NCBI GenBank assembly: GCA_002342505.1
Contig: DDQB01000095.1
Span: 1 to 18,820, forward strand
Direction: 5' to 3'
From: Acidaminococcaceae bacterium UBA2453
GTDB lineage: Bacteria > Bacillota > Negativicutes > Acidaminococcales > Acidaminococcaceae
DNA length: 18,820 nucleotides
Part shown: piece by piece, positions 1 to 6,948 of the stretch
How positions within the stretch are numbered: position 1 is the stretch's first letter
Layout of the letters: every line of letters starts with the position of its first letter
Position numbers and translations under genes: made by a program
Notes under the pieces: model-generated
What the model saw: the letters and a program-made list of their open reading frames with translations, nothing else
Told to the model about the DNA's origin: nothing
Databases searched by the model: none

Positions 1-420
1 CTGGAAAAACAGTTCCGCCTGTACTATGAAAAAGCGAAAAAGATGCCTGGCATCACCGGTGAAAACCTGCTGTTATTACTGGAAAGAAGACTGGATAACG
101 TGGTATATCGTATGGGACTGGCTACCACCCGCCGTCAGGCACGCCAGATCGTTACCCACGGTCATATCGCCGTAAATGGCAAACGCGTTGATATTCCGTC
201 TGCCCTGATCAAAGTCGGAGATGAAATTTCCGTAATTGAAAACAGCCGCGGCAAAGCTTATTTTAAAGGCATGAATGAAAAATTAGGCGCTGTTACAGCT
301 CCGGCCTGGATTGTGGTTAATGCTGAAGCGTTAAGCGCAAAGATCGACCGTTTCCCGACTCGTGAGGAAATTGATGTTCCGGTAGTGGAACAGTCCATTG
401 TCGAACTGTACTCCAAGTAA
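1..420 (+). CDS. rpsD: 30S ribosomal protein S4 (C-terminal 139 residues, 5' end outside window)
   Basis: The reading frame is open from base 1 and continues upstream of the window, so the start is missing. S4 is a primary 16S rRNA-binding protein of the small subunit. The visible part starts just before the S4 RNA-binding domain, recognisable from RRLDNVVYRMGLATTRRQAR followed by HGHIAVNGKRVDIPS, and ends in the usual VVEQSIVELYSK tail. Family members are about 200 residues, so roughly 60 are off the edge. The gene is followed 145 bp later by rpoA, the conserved Firmicutes order. In Bacillus, S4 represses its own gene through an mRNA leader; that region is not in this window. The identification is secure. 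Confidence 0.97.
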   Translation: MEKQFRLYYEKAKKMPGITGENLLLLLERRLDNVVYRMGLATTRRQARQIVTHGHIAVNGKRVDIPSALIKVGDEISVIENSRGKAYFKGMNEKLGAVTAPAWIVVNAEALSAKIDRFPTREEIDVPVVEQSIVELYSK

Positions 421-450
421 TTACTGTGGCTTTACATGAAAAGTTCCGTT

Positions 451-539
451 GTCTGCGCCTTTACGGGTACGGACCCGCGGACTTTCACTGTAAGGTTTTG
501 AGCATCTATTGCCACCAACCAGTTGGCGTATTGTGGTAA
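451..539 (+). other. Structured rpsD-rpoA intergenic region (two predicted hairpins)
   Basis: Two stem-loops can be drawn. In the first, GTCTGC (451-456) pairs with GCGGAC (477-482) around an inner GGGT/ACCC (465-468/473-476). In the second, TTGCCA (509-514) pairs with TGGTAA (534-539) around CCAA/TTGG (515-518/523-526). Neither has a T-tract, so they are not intrinsic terminators. They could be processing or translational-control structures within the operon mRNA, but no known family is recognised. Confidence 0.35.
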
Positions 540-564
540 TACGCAAGAGAAGGAGGCTTTCCGC

Positions 565-1530
565 ATGATTGAAATTATTGATCCGAAATTGGTTTCTTCC
601 GAAGTTTCCGACAACAAGCGGTATGGTAAATTTGTATGGGAACCGCTGGAACGCGGCTACGGCATCACTCTGGGAAACAGCCTGCGCCGCGTACTGCTGT
701 CTTCCCTGCAGGGAGCTGCTGTAATCGGCGTTAAGATTGAAGGCGTGCTGCACGAATTCACCACTATCCCCGGAGTCCGGGAAGACGTGGCTGACATTAT
801 TCTGAACATCAAAGGCCTGTGCATGAAAGTGCATCCCTATGAATCAGAATACAAAGTGCTGCACATCCATTCCAGCGGCGAACAGGAAGTGACCGCGAAC
901 GATATCGAAGTAGACAGCGACGTGGAGATCCTGAATCCGGAACTGCATATCGCGACGCTGGATAAAGACGCGAGCCTGAACATGGATATCTATATTGATG
1001 TCGGCCGGGGCTACGTACCCAGTGATAAGAATAAAAGAGATGACATGGGGATTGGTTGGATTCCCGTTGACAGCATTTATTCTCCCATCACCCGTGTAAA
1101 ATTCGGCGTAACCGATACCCGTGTCGGAAACGTGACCGATTATGATAAACTGACACTGGAAGTATGGACAGACGGCAGTATCAACCCGGACGACGCCATC
1201 AGCCGCGCATCCGGCATCCTGATTGAGTACCTGAACCTGTTCCAGAACGGTACGGTAATAGAACAGCCGATTCCCGGTCCTGCAGCTGTTTCCGAACCGC
1301 CTGAACCGGAACCGGATCCGAAACTGGCGATGTCCATTGAAGAAATGGACCTGTCCGTCCGCAGCAACAACTGTCTGCGCCGCGCAGGTATCAATACGGT
1401 TGGCGATCTGATCAACAGATCCGAAGACGATCTGAAGAAAGTCCGCAACCTGGGCACCAAGTCGTTGGAAGAAATCATTAAGAAGTTAATTGACTTAGAC
1501 CTGTCCTTACGCAAGGACGATGAAGAATAA
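565..1530 (+). CDS. rpoA: DNA-directed RNA polymerase subunit alpha
   Basis: This is the 321-residue alpha subunit, which nucleates assembly of RNA polymerase and contacts upstream promoter DNA and activators. The N-terminal dimerisation domain shows the hallmark YGITLGNSLRRVLLSS near residue 33 and a later HIATLDKDASLNMDIYIDVG block. A proline- and glutamate-rich linker (around residues 240-253) leads to the C-terminal helix-hairpin-helix domain (LSVRSNNCLRRAGINTVGDL, then VRNLGTKSLEEI). The ATG at 565 is preferred over the in-frame ATG at 523 because AAGGAGG (550-556) sits 8 bp upstream and MIEIIDPK is the usual alpha start. The gene is co-oriented with rpsD and rplQ, with only 15 bp to rplQ. 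Confidence 0.98.
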   Translation: MIEIIDPKLVSSEVSDNKRYGKFVWEPLERGYGITLGNSLRRVLLSSLQGAAVIGVKIEGVLHEFTTIPGVREDVADIILNIKGLCMKVHPYESEYKVLHIHSSGEQEVTANDIEVDSDVEILNPELHIATLDKDASLNMDIYIDVGRGYVPSDKNKRDDMGIGWIPVDSIYSPITRVKFGVTDTRVGNVTDYDKLTLEVWTDGSINPDDAISRASGILIEYLNLFQNGTVIEQPIPGPAAVSEPPEPEPDPKLAMSIEEMDLSVRSNNCLRRAGINTVGDLINRSEDDLKKVRNLGTKSLEEIIKKLIDLDLSLRKDDEE

Positions 1531-1545
1531 TAAGGGGGACGGAAA

Positions 1546-1884
1546 ATGGCATACAGAAAATTAAACCGCGCATCCGGTAATCGTAAAGCTCTGTTCCGCA
1601 GCCTGTCCAGCGCCTTAATTATGAACGGCAGAATCGAGACCACCATTACCAAAGCAAAAGAGACCAGCAAAAACGTAGCAAAGCTGATCACATTGGCTAA
1701 AGTTGGCGACTTGCATGCACGCCGTCAGGCGTTGGCTATCCTGGTAGACGAAACCGCTACCAGAAAGCTGTTTGACGAACTGGCTCCGAAATACCAGGAA
1801 AGACAGGGCGGCTTCACCCGTATCTATCGGGTTGGTCCTCGTCGTGGCGACGCAGCCGAAATGGCAATCATTGAGCTTCTGTAA
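1546..1884 (+). CDS. rplQ: 50S ribosomal protein L17
   Basis: L17 is a 112-residue large-subunit protein near the polypeptide exit tunnel. The start MAYRKLNRASGNRKALFRSL and the ETTITKAKETSKNVAKLITL stretch are typical, and the C-terminus GGFTRIYRVGPRRGDAAEMA is the most conserved part of the family. The length is normal for Firmicutes. The gene starts 15 bp after rpoA with a purine-rich AAGGGGGACGG ribosome binding site, and is the last gene before a strong terminator. It therefore ends the ribosomal/alpha transcription unit here. Confidence 0.98.
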   Translation: MAYRKLNRASGNRKALFRSLSSALIMNGRIETTITKAKETSKNVAKLITLAKVGDLHARRQALAILVDETATRKLFDELAPKYQERQGGFTRIYRVGPRRGDAAEMAIIELL

Positions 1885-1908
1885 TATATAGAAGAATACA
1901 TCAATAAG

Positions 1909-1949
1909 AAACTGCTTATCTTTCTGTAAGGTAGGCAGTTTTTGTTTAT
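1909..1949 (+). terminator. Intrinsic terminator after rplQ
   Basis: A 14-bp stem with three G-T wobbles (1909-1922 with 1928-1941) and a 5-nt loop is followed by a T-rich stretch. It lies 25 bp past the rplQ stop and ends the rpsD-rpoA-rplQ transcript. Confidence 0.9.
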
Positions 1950-2079
1950 TTGTAAATGAAAGGTCATCGCAAAAATGTCCACGATTGCTGTTCCATGGAT
2001 CGCGTTGGTGGTAACTCGCCTCATGGAATGACGCAATCGTTCCCGATGTTTTGCTCAGGATCTTTCGTTTACAAATAAA
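1945..2079. repeat. 135-bp imperfect palindromic element
   Basis: The arms begin TTTATTTGTAAA (from 1945) and end TTTACAAATAAA (to 2079). Pairing continues through GAAAG/CTTTC, GCAAAA/TTTTGC, ACGATTGC (1981-1988)/GCAATCGT (2033-2040) and TTCCATG (1991-1997)/CATGGAA (2022-2028), leaving a 24-nt centre. The outer ~21 bp are continuous if two G-T pairs are allowed. No coding sequence is visible. It lies between the rplQ terminator and the ecfA1 promoter. It could be a small palindromic mobile repeat or a highly folded RNA; no flanking target duplication is obvious. Confidence 0.6.
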
Positions 2080-2107
2080 AAGCAGTTAACTTCCACAACA
2101 AATGCGG

Positions 2108-2136
2108 TTGACGTTTGCCGAGAGTAAAGATATAAT
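2108..2136 (+). promoter_or_regulatory. Sigma-A promoter for the ecfA1-ecfA2-ecfT-truA unit
   Basis: TTGACG (2108-2113), a 17-bp spacer and a perfect TATAAT (2131-2136) lie about 80 bp upstream of the ecfA1 start. Lying after the rplQ terminator, it separates ECF expression from the ribosomal operon. Confidence 0.88.
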
Positions 2137-2217
2137 ATACATGTTTCCTTATAAACTGCGCAAAATAATAAGCATTGCACCTGTGCAGCTAATTTGAACA
2201 AAGAATCAGGAGGGGCT

Positions 2218-3048
2218 ATGGAGCCTGTCATTGAAGTGCAGGGACTGACTCACGTGTATATAGATGCGGAAAACACGAAGGTCACAGCCCTTGACAATAT
2301 AGATTTACAGATCATGCCGGGCGAGTTCGTGGCGGTCATTGGGGCCAACGGCAGCGGGAAGAGCACGCTGGCCCGTCACCTGAACGCACTGCTTCTTCCC
2401 TCGGAAGGACATGTGAAGATTAAAGGCATGGACACGATGGAAGAAGACAACCTGTGGGACATCCGACAGACCGTTGGTATGGTGTTCCAAAATCCGGATA
2501 ACCAGATTGTGGCGGCTATCGTGGAAGAAGATGTAGCCTTTGGCCCGGAGAATATCGGTGTTCTCCCAGAAGAGATTCGCACCCGCGTGGATGACGCATT
2601 AAAGGCAGTGGATATGACGGCGTACCGCACACACGCGCCCCATTTGCTCTCCGGCGGTCAGAAACAGCGGATCGCCATTGCCGGGACGCTGGCGCTGGGA
2701 TCCGAGTGCATCGTGCTGGACGAGCCTACCGCCATGCTGGATCCGAAAGGACGCAAAGAGATTCTCAGCACTATGCTGCGATTGAATAAAGAAAAGAAGA
2801 TCACGGTGGTGTACATCACCCACTTTATGGTGGAAGCCATGCTGGCAGACCGCGTCGTCGTTATGAGTGAAGGAAAGATCCGGTTCCAGGGAACGCCGCG
2901 GGAGGTGTTCTCCCGGGTAGAAGAGCTGGAACGGCTGGGGCTGGAAGCGCCGCTGGCAGCCAAGGTTGCTTTTGAACTGCGCAAAAGCGGGATGAAACTG
3001 CCGAAGGAAATCATCACGAACGAAGAACTTGCGGCAGCTTTTGGATGA
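2218..3048 (+). CDS. ecfA1: ECF transporter ATPase EcfA1
   Basis: This 276-residue ABC ATPase is one of the two nucleotide-binding subunits of the energy-coupling factor module that powers vitamin and metal uptake through exchangeable S components. Visible motifs: Walker A GANGSGKST (42-50), Q-loop FQNPDNQ (from 90), signature LSGGQKQR (144-151), Walker B CIVLDEP (164-170) and H-loop His202. The C-terminal tail ending LPKEIITNEELAAAFG is typical of ECF ATPases. The ATG at 2218 follows AGGAGG (2208-2213); an in-frame TTG at 2194 lacks a ribosome site. It heads an ecfA1-ecfA2-ecfT cluster behind its own promoter. No S component is in the window, which fits a shared group II module. Confidence 0.95.
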   Translation: MEPVIEVQGLTHVYIDAENTKVTALDNIDLQIMPGEFVAVIGANGSGKSTLARHLNALLLPSEGHVKIKGMDTMEEDNLWDIRQTVGMVFQNPDNQIVAAIVEEDVAFGPENIGVLPEEIRTRVDDALKAVDMTAYRTHAPHLLSGGQKQRIAIAGTLALGSECIVLDEPTAMLDPKGRKEILSTMLRLNKEKKITVVYITHFMVEAMLADRVVVMSEGKIRFQGTPREVFSRVEELERLGLEAPLAAKVAFELRKSGMKLPKEIITNEELAAAFG

Positions 3049-3094
3049 AATGATATTTCAATTTCTGTAAGATAAGGAAAGTTGGACAACAGTT

Positions 3095-3952
3095 ATGTCA
3101 ATGAAACTGGAACATGTTTCCTATACCTATATGCCGGGGACGCCTTATGAGAAAGAAGCGCTGAAGGACATTTCCCTGGAAATCAAAAAAGGTGAGTTTG
3201 TAGCGGTCATCGGCCACACCGGCAGCGGAAAATCAACGCTGGTACAGAACCTGAACGGCCTGCTGCACCCCACAAAAGGAAACGCGTCCCTGGACGGGGT
3301 AGACCTGTCTGGCAAATCGAATGAAGCAAAGATGGCCCGGGGACGGATCGGTATGGTATTCCAGTACCCGGAACACCAGCTGTTCGCGGAAACGGTGTAC
3401 GAAGACATCGCCTTCGGTCCGCAGAATCTGGGGCTGAACTATGAGGAGACCGATGCGCGTGTCAAGGACGCCATGAAATTTGTGGGACTGGATTTTGAAA
3501 CTTATGCGGGACGTTCACCGTTTTCCCTGTCCGGTGGACAGATGCGGCGCGTAGCCATCGCTGGAGTCGTCGCCATGAATCCGGATTACCTGATTTTGGA
3601 CGAACCCTCTGCGGGGCTGGATCCCGGTTCCCGCGACGCCGTGTTCGCAGAAGTGATGGAACTGTATAAAAAACGCGGAACGGCCATCATTATGGTCACC
3701 CACAGCATGGAAGACGCAGCGCAGTTTGCCAAACGCATGCTGGTAGTGTACGACGGCCGGATCATCATTGATGGCAAGCCGGGGGAAGTATTCCTGAAAG
3801 AAAAAGAGCAGCTGCTGAAAGTGGGCATGGACGTGCCCGAAGTTTATAAGCTGGCAGACGCATTGCGGGATAAGGGGCTGCGGCTTCCGAAGGAGATTAC
3901 CGACGCCAAGACGCTGCTGGCAGAAATTAAACGACGGAAGGGGCTGAGATAA
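3095..3952 (+). CDS. ecfA2: ECF transporter ATPase EcfA2
   Basis: This is the 285-residue partner ATPase of EcfA1. Visible motifs: Walker A GHTGSGKST (40-48), Q-loop FQYPEHQLF (from 89), signature LSGGQMRR (145-152), Walker B YLILDEPSAGLDP (165-177) and the switch His203. The LSGGQMRRVAIAG form and the FQYPEHQLFAETVYEDI block are characteristic of EcfA2 rather than EcfA1. It starts 46 bp after ecfA1. The nearest purine run, AAGGAAA (3074-3080), is 14 bp before the ATG at 3095, so initiation may be weak or coupled; an in-frame ATG at 3101 is also possible. Its stop codon abuts the ecfT start. Confidence 0.95.
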   Translation: MSMKLEHVSYTYMPGTPYEKEALKDISLEIKKGEFVAVIGHTGSGKSTLVQNLNGLLHPTKGNASLDGVDLSGKSNEAKMARGRIGMVFQYPEHQLFAETVYEDIAFGPQNLGLNYEETDARVKDAMKFVGLDFETYAGRSPFSLSGGQMRRVAIAGVVAMNPDYLILDEPSAGLDPGSRDAVFAEVMELYKKRGTAIIMVTHSMEDAAQFAKRMLVVYDGRIIIDGKPGEVFLKEKEQLLKVGMDVPEVYKLADALRDKGLRLPKEITDAKTLLAEIKRRKGLR

Positions 3953-4762
3953 ATGTTAGATATTACGCTGGGACAGTATTACCCGGGCAATAGCTTCATT
4001 CACCGGCTCGATCCCCGGACGAAGATCCTGGCCACGCTGCTTCTGATCGTGGCGGTTTTTCTTGCCAACACTGCCGTTGGCTACGGAGCGCTCTGCGTCA
4101 TGGTACTATTCATCATCGCCCTGTCGGGCCTGCCATTTATGCTGGTGCTGAAATCCGTAAAGCCGCTGCTGTTTATCATCGTGCTGACGCTGCTGTTACA
4201 TACGCTGCTGGGGCAGGGGGAGCACGTACTCTATCAGTGGAAGTTCCTGAAAGTAACGGAAGAAGGCGTGCAGATGGGCGTAAAGATGTCCATGCGCCTG
4301 ATTTTGTTGCTGATGATCTCTTCCATCCTAACGTTTACCACGTCGCCTATTGTACTAACGGATGGCATCGAAGCACTGCTGCGCCCGTTTCGCGTCATCG
4401 GGGTGCCGGCGCATGAGCTGGCCATGATGATGACCATCGCCCTCCGTTTCATACCTACTTTAATGGAAGAAACCGACCGGATCATCAAAGCCCAGACCGC
4501 GCGTGGAGCCGATTTTTCCAGCGGCAACCTGCTGGCCCGGGCCAAGAACATGCTGCCGATTTTAGTACCCCTGTTCATCAGCGCTTTCCGCCGTGCGGAC
4601 GATCTGGCCGTGGCGATGGAAGCCCGCTGCTACAGGGGCGGGGAAGGGCGCACAAGGATGCATCAGCTGGCGTATCATGCAGGGGACGCGGCGGCCTTTG
4701 TCTTTGCGTTCGCTATGATCGGCCTGATGGCCTTTTTGCGCTGGGGTCCGAACGTATTGTAA
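3953..4762 (+). CDS. ecfT: ECF transporter transmembrane subunit EcfT
   Basis: This is the 269-residue integral membrane scaffold that links the EcfA1/A2 ATPases to substrate-binding S components. The N-terminus MLDITLGQYYPGNSFIHRLD with DPRTKIL is the family signature. Hydrophobic segments follow at about residues 25-60 and 68-88, with more in the 110-130 and C-terminal regions. The two cytosolic coupling motifs with Ala-Arg-Gly-type sequences are visible as AQTARGADF and MEARCYRGG. The ATG directly follows the ecfA2 TAA, which implies translational coupling. About 97 bp without recognised features separates it from truA. Confidence 0.95.
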   Translation: MLDITLGQYYPGNSFIHRLDPRTKILATLLLIVAVFLANTAVGYGALCVMVLFIIALSGLPFMLVLKSVKPLLFIIVLTLLLHTLLGQGEHVLYQWKFLKVTEEGVQMGVKMSMRLILLLMISSILTFTTSPIVLTDGIEALLRPFRVIGVPAHELAMMMTIALRFIPTLMEETDRIIKAQTARGADFSSGNLLARAKNMLPILVPLFISAFRRADDLAVAMEARCYRGGEGRTRMHQLAYHAGDAAAFVFAFAMIGLMAFLRWGPNVL

Positions 4763-4859
4763 ACAAAAACGTAAGAAGCGCCGACGCGCTGCCTTTGAGA
4801 ATGCCGAAGCAAATGCACGGCGGCGCGGCCCGTAACCTTCAGGAAAAGGATCGATCTGT

Positions 4860-5612
4860 ATGCGCACACTGAAACTTACCGTCTGCTACGATGGGAGCAA
4901 CTACTTTGGTTTTCAGCGGCAGACGAAGGAACTGACCATCCAGGAAGTGCTGGAAGAAAAACTGGCCCGCGTCTGCGGCGAACCGGTGCAGATAGTCGGC
5001 AGCGGACGAACTGACGCCCGGGTGCACGCACGGGGACAGGTCGTTTCGTTTGCAACGAGGGGAACGATTCCGCTTGCCAATATGCCCCGCGCCATGAACA
5101 GCATCCTGCCGGATGACATCCGCATCCTGCAGGCGGAAGAAGCGCCGGACGGGTTTAATGCGCGGAAAGACGCCTGCTGGAAAGAATATGAGTACCGCAT
5201 CCGCTTCACGCCGCAACCGGATCCCTTTACCCGCAACTATGTGTGGCAGCTGCGGGAAGAACCGGATCTGGAAAAGATGCAGGAGGCGGCTCAACTTCTT
5301 TTAGGTACGCACGACTTCAGCGGGTTCCAAAGCGCAGGCAGCTCGCCCGTATCGCCGGTGAAGACCATCTACGTTTCACGCTGGCAGAAGGAAGCGGACG
5401 GCACGTTGATTTACCGAATTGCCGGTGACGGGTTTGTATACCACATGGTACGCAACCTGGTGTGGTCCATGGTGCAGATCGGGCTGGGGAAAAAAATACC
5501 GCAGGCTATGCAACAGGAACTGCAGATGCAGCGGGGCGAATTTGAAAACTCCCCGGCGCCGCCACAAGGTTTATATTTGGTGCGAGTGGAGTACGAACCG
5601 TTTTTAAGTTGA
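4860..5612 (+). CDS. truA: tRNA pseudouridine(38-40) synthase TruA
   Basis: This 250-residue enzyme isomerises uridines 38, 39 and 40 in the anticodon stem of tRNAs. The catalytic motif SGRTDARVHARGQV lies at residues 48-61, with the nucleophilic Asp52. The N-terminal YDGSNYFGFQRQ and the later FRIAGDGF-like block (YRIAGDGFVYHMVRNLV) are also typical. The ATG at 4860 follows AAGGA (4846-4850) at 9 bp. Placement after ecfT is a standard Firmicutes arrangement, and it probably shares the ecf transcript because no terminator is seen between them. No intrinsic terminator is visible after its stop. Confidence 0.96.
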   Translation: MRTLKLTVCYDGSNYFGFQRQTKELTIQEVLEEKLARVCGEPVQIVGSGRTDARVHARGQVVSFATRGTIPLANMPRAMNSILPDDIRILQAEEAPDGFNARKDACWKEYEYRIRFTPQPDPFTRNYVWQLREEPDLEKMQEAAQLLLGTHDFSGFQSAGSSPVSPVKTIYVSRWQKEADGTLIYRIAGDGFVYHMVRNLVWSMVQIGLGKKIPQAMQQELQMQRGEFENSPAPPQGLYLVRVEYEPFLS

Positions 5613-5622
5613 AAAAGAAAAA

Positions 5623-5684
5623 ACACAAAATCAAGTTGACAAAACACGCCAAAGTGATTAAAATATATTTACGTGATTTTGTGT
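5623..5684 (+). promoter_or_regulatory. rplM promoter flanked by an 11-bp inverted repeat
   Basis: The promoter is TTGACA (5636-5641), a 17-bp spacer and TAAAAT (5659-5664). A perfect inverted repeat, ACACAAAATCA (5623-5633) and TGATTTTGTGT (5674-5684), brackets it. The right arm begins about where transcription should start. The promoter is convincing; an operator role for the repeat is inference. Confidence 0.85.
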
Positions 5685-5891
5685 CCTGAATTCGATTAGC
5701 CCCGAAGGAAGGAACGCAATTCTCATCTTCATTCACGTATTTCTCAGGCAGGTTCGTTGCATTTAGCAACTGTCTGTCGACAGCATGCGTTACGCATGCA
5801 ATCCGCGAACGGAATGATTCCGTTCACAAATGCTTCCATTATTTATAAAAAAGCAAATGCTTCAACTAATCATCCTGGGAGGGACATTGAA
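5685..5891 (+). ncRNA. Structured rplM-rpsI mRNA leader, candidate ribosomal-protein leader
   Basis: About 220 nt separate the predicted transcription start from the rplM ATG. Hairpins visible in order: GTTGC/GCAAC (5756-5770), GCATGCG/CGCATGC (5783-5799) and GAACGGAA/TTCCGTTC (5807-5824). The sequence CAAATGCTTC then occurs twice (5827-5836 and 5854-5863), and GCATTT at 5759-5764 could pair with either copy as an alternative fold. Firmicutes rplM genes are known to carry an autoregulatory L13 leader; equating this one with that family is inference from position and length. Confidence 0.5.
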
Positions 5892-6329
5892 ATGAAATCT
5901 TTCATGGCAAACCCGTCCAACATCGAACGCAAGTGGTTCGTGGTGGACGCCACTGATAAAACGCTGGGCCGTCTGGCCGCAGAAGTTGCCAAAGTCCTGC
6001 GCGGTAAACACAAACCGACCTTTACCCCGCATATGGATACCGGCGACAATGTAATCATCGTAAACGCAGACAAAGTAGTGCTGACCGGCAAAAAGCTGAC
6101 GCAGAAAACCTACTTCCATCATACCGGTTATCTGGGCGGCGACCGTTTCGTACTGGCAAAAGACATGCTGGCCAACAACCCGGTCCGCATGGTTGAAACC
6201 GCAGTACGCGGCATGATCCCGAAGAATCGTCTGGGCGACCAGATCTACAAAAAACTGCACGTATACGCTGGTCCGGAACATCCGCATGCAGCGCAGCAGC
6301 CCGAATTATTAGAACTCAACATACGGTAA
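5892..6329 (+). CDS. rplM: 50S ribosomal protein L13
   Basis: L13 is an early-assembling large-subunit protein of 145 residues here, the usual length. Diagnostic sequences are KWFVVDATDKTLGRLA, HMDTGDNVIIVNADKVVLTG and the AVRGMIPKNRLGDQIYKKLH block, with the C-terminal VYAGPEHPHAAQQPE. The ATG at 5892 is chosen because GGGAGGG (5877-5883) lies 8 bp upstream; the same frame runs open further upstream through the leader but without protein similarity. It is co-transcribed with rpsI 19 bp downstream, the near-universal rplM-rpsI pair. Confidence 0.97.
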   Translation: MKSFMANPSNIERKWFVVDATDKTLGRLAAEVAKVLRGKHKPTFTPHMDTGDNVIIVNADKVVLTGKKLTQKTYFHHTGYLGGDRFVLAKDMLANNPVRMVETAVRGMIPKNRLGDQIYKKLHVYAGPEHPHAAQQPELLELNIR

Positions 6330-6348
6330 TCAGGAGGAGGAAAACATC

Positions 6349-6741
6349 ATGGCAGAAGTAGTATACAGCGCGACAGGTCGTCGCAAATCTTCCGTTGCCC
6401 GTGTCCGCCTGGTACCGGGTGAAGGTAAAGTGGTCATCAACGGCCGCGAAATGAACGATTATTTTGGTCTGGAAACCCTGAAGCTGATCGTAAACCAGCC
6501 GCTGGAACTGACCGAGACCAAAGGTAAATACGACGTAGTGGCAAACGTAATCGGCGGCGGTTTCTCCGGCCAGGCCGGCGCAATCCGTCACGGCATCAGC
6601 CGCGCCCTGTGCAAAGTGGACGAAGAATTCCGTCCGGCACTGAAAAAAGCAGGTCTGATGACCCGCGATCCGCGCGAAAAAGAACGTCGCAAATACGGCC
6701 TGAAGAAAGCCCGCAAGGCTTCCCAGTACAGCAAGCGTTAA
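6349..6741 (+). CDS. rpsI: 30S ribosomal protein S9
   Basis: S9 is a 130-residue small-subunit protein whose C-terminal tail reaches the P-site tRNA. The start YSATGRRKSSVARVRLVPG, the central GGGFSGQAGAIRHGISRAL and the basic tail ending KARKASQYSKR are all diagnostic. A very strong AGGAGGAGG (6332-6340) precedes the ATG by 8 bp. It is the second gene of the rplM-rpsI operon, closed by the terminator that follows. Confidence 0.98.
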   Translation: MAEVVYSATGRRKSSVARVRLVPGEGKVVINGREMNDYFGLETLKLIVNQPLELTETKGKYDVVANVIGGGFSGQAGAIRHGISRALCKVDEEFRPALKKAGLMTRDPREKERRKYGLKKARKASQYSKR

Positions 6742-6770
6742 TTGCCGGCAGCGTCTTTACAGAGAAAACC

Positions 6771-6818
6771 AACTCCTGCAATCATTATTGGTTGCAGGAG
6801 TTTTTCTTTTTATTTTTG
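6771..6818 (+). terminator. Intrinsic terminator after rpsI
   Basis: A 14-bp stem (6771-6784 with 6789-6802, one G-T pair) with a TTAT loop is followed by TTTCTTTTTATTTTT. This is a textbook rho-independent terminator ending the rplM-rpsI transcript. Confidence 0.95.
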
Positions 6819-6948
6819 AGTAATTATGATAAAATATAATTTAAAGCCGCTGATTATATTATCAACGTACAAACGTAATTAATCAGAGTTTACTTTTTAG
6901 ATGATTTGGGAAAGTAATTTTAAAAAGACGGAGGTTTAAGTTGCCACT

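Noticed and set aside
523..564. Upstream ATG start for rpoA
   Set aside because: The ATG lies inside a predicted hairpin and adds residues not found in alpha subunits; 565 has AAGGAGG at 8 bp.
2194..2217. Upstream TTG start for ecfA1
   Set aside because: No ribosome site; ATG 2218 has AGGAGG and gives a standard N-terminus.
6816..6840. TTGAGT and TATAAT as a promoter for the methyltransferase gene
   Set aside because: The spacing is only 13 bp and overlaps the T-tract of the rpsI terminator; a promoter must exist in 6820-6930 but I cannot place it.
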